A stretch of DNA of 64,000 nt. Origin: an uncultured Schlesneria sp. GTDB taxonomy: Bacteria > Planctomycetota > Planctomycetia > Planctomycetales > Planctomycetaceae. Shown here in pieces: positions 63,350 through 64,000 of the stretch (positions within the stretch are counted from its first letter, which is position 1; every line of letters starts with the position of its first letter). A program made the position numbers and the translations under genes. Under the pieces are notes generated by a model. It saw nothing but the letters and a program-made list of their open reading frames with translations. It did no database searches and had not been told where the DNA came from. The stretch lies in assembly GCA_903834925.1 (NCBI GenBank), contig CAILLA010000039.1, forward strand, positions 1-64,000, in the 5' to 3' direction.

Positions 63350-64000
63350 ATGATGCTTGACGCGAATTTATCCCATGTGATTAACGAAGCTGGACAGCAA
63401 CATCTCTTGCAGTTTTGGGACGAACTGACGGCGATGGAAAAGAAAAAATTTGCTGGACAACTCGCCGCTGTCGACTGGGACTTACTGACTGCTTTTAAGC
63501 GGGAAGCTCTGAAAAGTGAGAGCAATTTGGACGATTTTCGCCGAGTGACACCACCGGCACACGTCGTGAGAATTCCCAAGGATGACGCCAGTCGTCAGGT
63601 GTTAAAACAGGCACGCCAATTAGGTGAAACGACCATTTCTGCAGGCAAAATGGGCGTGGTTTTGCTGGCTGGTGGGCAGGGAACAAGACTCGGCTTTGAG
63701 CGTTCCAAAGGGTTGTTTCCGATCGCTCCCGTCACCGGAAAGTCATTACTCGAGATTCTGGCGTCACAAGTCGTTGCAGCTTCAAAACGATTCGGCCATT
63801 CCATTCCGTACTTCGTCATGACGAGTGAAGGGACTCACGAGGAAATCGAAGCCTTCTATCAAGAGAACTCTTACTTCGGACTCGACCCGAAAAACGTCTT
63901 CCTTTTTGAACAGGGATATGCGCCGTCGCTGGATTTACAAACTGGTCAGCTGCTTCTGGCGGACAAAGGATTGCTAAGCATGAATCCTGACGGCCATGGC
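63350..64000 (+). CDS. UDPGP-family sugar-1-phosphate nucleotidyltransferase (truncated by window end)
   Basis: The first 217 codons of a UTP-sugar-1-phosphate uridylyltransferase or UDP-N-acetylglucosamine pyrophosphorylase type enzyme; it has no stop in the window. The nucleotide-binding signature LLAGGQGTRLGFERSKG lies near residues 104-120, preceded by a helical N-terminal region (LQFWDELTAMEKKKF). It starts 5 bases after the epimerase stop, with GGACAG before the tandem ATG codons, so it is cotranscribed. It would feed the epimerase with UDP-sugar. Confidence 0.9.
   Translation, partial: MMLDANLSHVINEAGQQHLLQFWDELTAMEKKKFAGQLAAVDWDLLTAFKREALKSESNLDDFRRVTPPAHVVRIPKDDASRQVLKQARQLGETTISAGKMGVVLLAGGQGTRLGFERSKGLFPIAPVTGKSLLEILASQVVAASKRFGHSIPYFVMTSEGTHEEIEAFYQENSYFGLDPKNVFLFEQGYAPSLDLQTGQLLLADKGLLSMNPDGHG

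Overview
The window looks like a chromosomal segment of a planctomycete (Planctomycetales; genus not resolved). Diagnostic content includes a DUF1501 protein, a DUF1559 prepilin-like protein, a PVC-type dehydrogenase with a CxxCH haem site, two type I sulfatases with a formylglycine-generating enzyme, a CRTAC1-type FG-GAP/ASPIC-UnbV protein, a formyltransferase/hydrolase subunit (FhcA), a PEP-CTERM lectin-like protein and several Cys- or Gly-rich secreted proteins. GC is intermediate by eye. Start codons are mixed (ATG, GTG, TTG) and Shine-Dalgarno motifs are clear for only some genes. I found no tRNA, rRNA, CRISPR array or intact transposase gene.

Layout. 1-10 kb: a Tat-exported Gfo/Idh/MocA oxidoreductase, a DUF1501 protein, an ion channel, an alanine-rich repeat protein, a C-type-lectin/PEP-CTERM protein, an SDR, and an aldehyde:ferredoxin oxidoreductase with its own MoaD-like protein. 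10-24 kb: a very large secretin-like protein, an acyltransferase-like membrane protein, a serine hydrolase, rsmB, fhcA and secreted proteins of unknown role. 24.5-31 kb: a sulfatase and a formylglycine-generating enzyme, divergent from an ECF sigma/anti-sigma/PDZ operon. 31-36.9 kb: a membrane protein, a CRTAC1 lipoprotein and a TPR protein on the minus strand, then a DUF1559 protein and a small lipoprotein. 37-44.6 kb: accD, a protein kinase, a Cys-rich secreted protein, an inositol-phosphatase-like enzyme, metG, tag and a toxin-antitoxin pair. 44.8-53.8 kb: a second sulfatase, a fused HAD/2H-phosphoesterase protein, a small membrane-protein gene broken by an in-frame amber codon, and three OprB-type porins. 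54.4-61.1 kb: a ceramidase-like/dehydrogenase/cytochrome c fusion and a serine hydrolase. 61.6-64 kb: the start of a sugar-nucleotide or polysaccharide locus headed by a specialised NusG paralogue.

Genes that probably work together: sulfatases and FGE (cysteine-to-formylglycine maturation); AOR and MoaD (tungsto/molybdopterin cofactor); sigma, anti-sigma and PDZ protein (envelope signalling); porins, sulfatase and HAD/2H protein (possible uptake and processing of sulfated or phosphorylated substrates, inference only); NusG paralogue, epimerase and UDPGP-family nucleotidyltransferase (polysaccharide precursor supply).

The least ordinary observations are the HAD-2H fusion with two intact HxT/S motifs, the TGG-to-TAG-like interruption beside it, a toxin-antitoxin cassette bracketed by two copies of the tag 3' end, a TA-flanked MITE-like repeat present twice in inverted orientation, a near-perfect 28-bp inverted repeat between porin genes, and the 1,889-residue ceramidase/dehydrogenase protein whose tail runs out of frame into the next gene.
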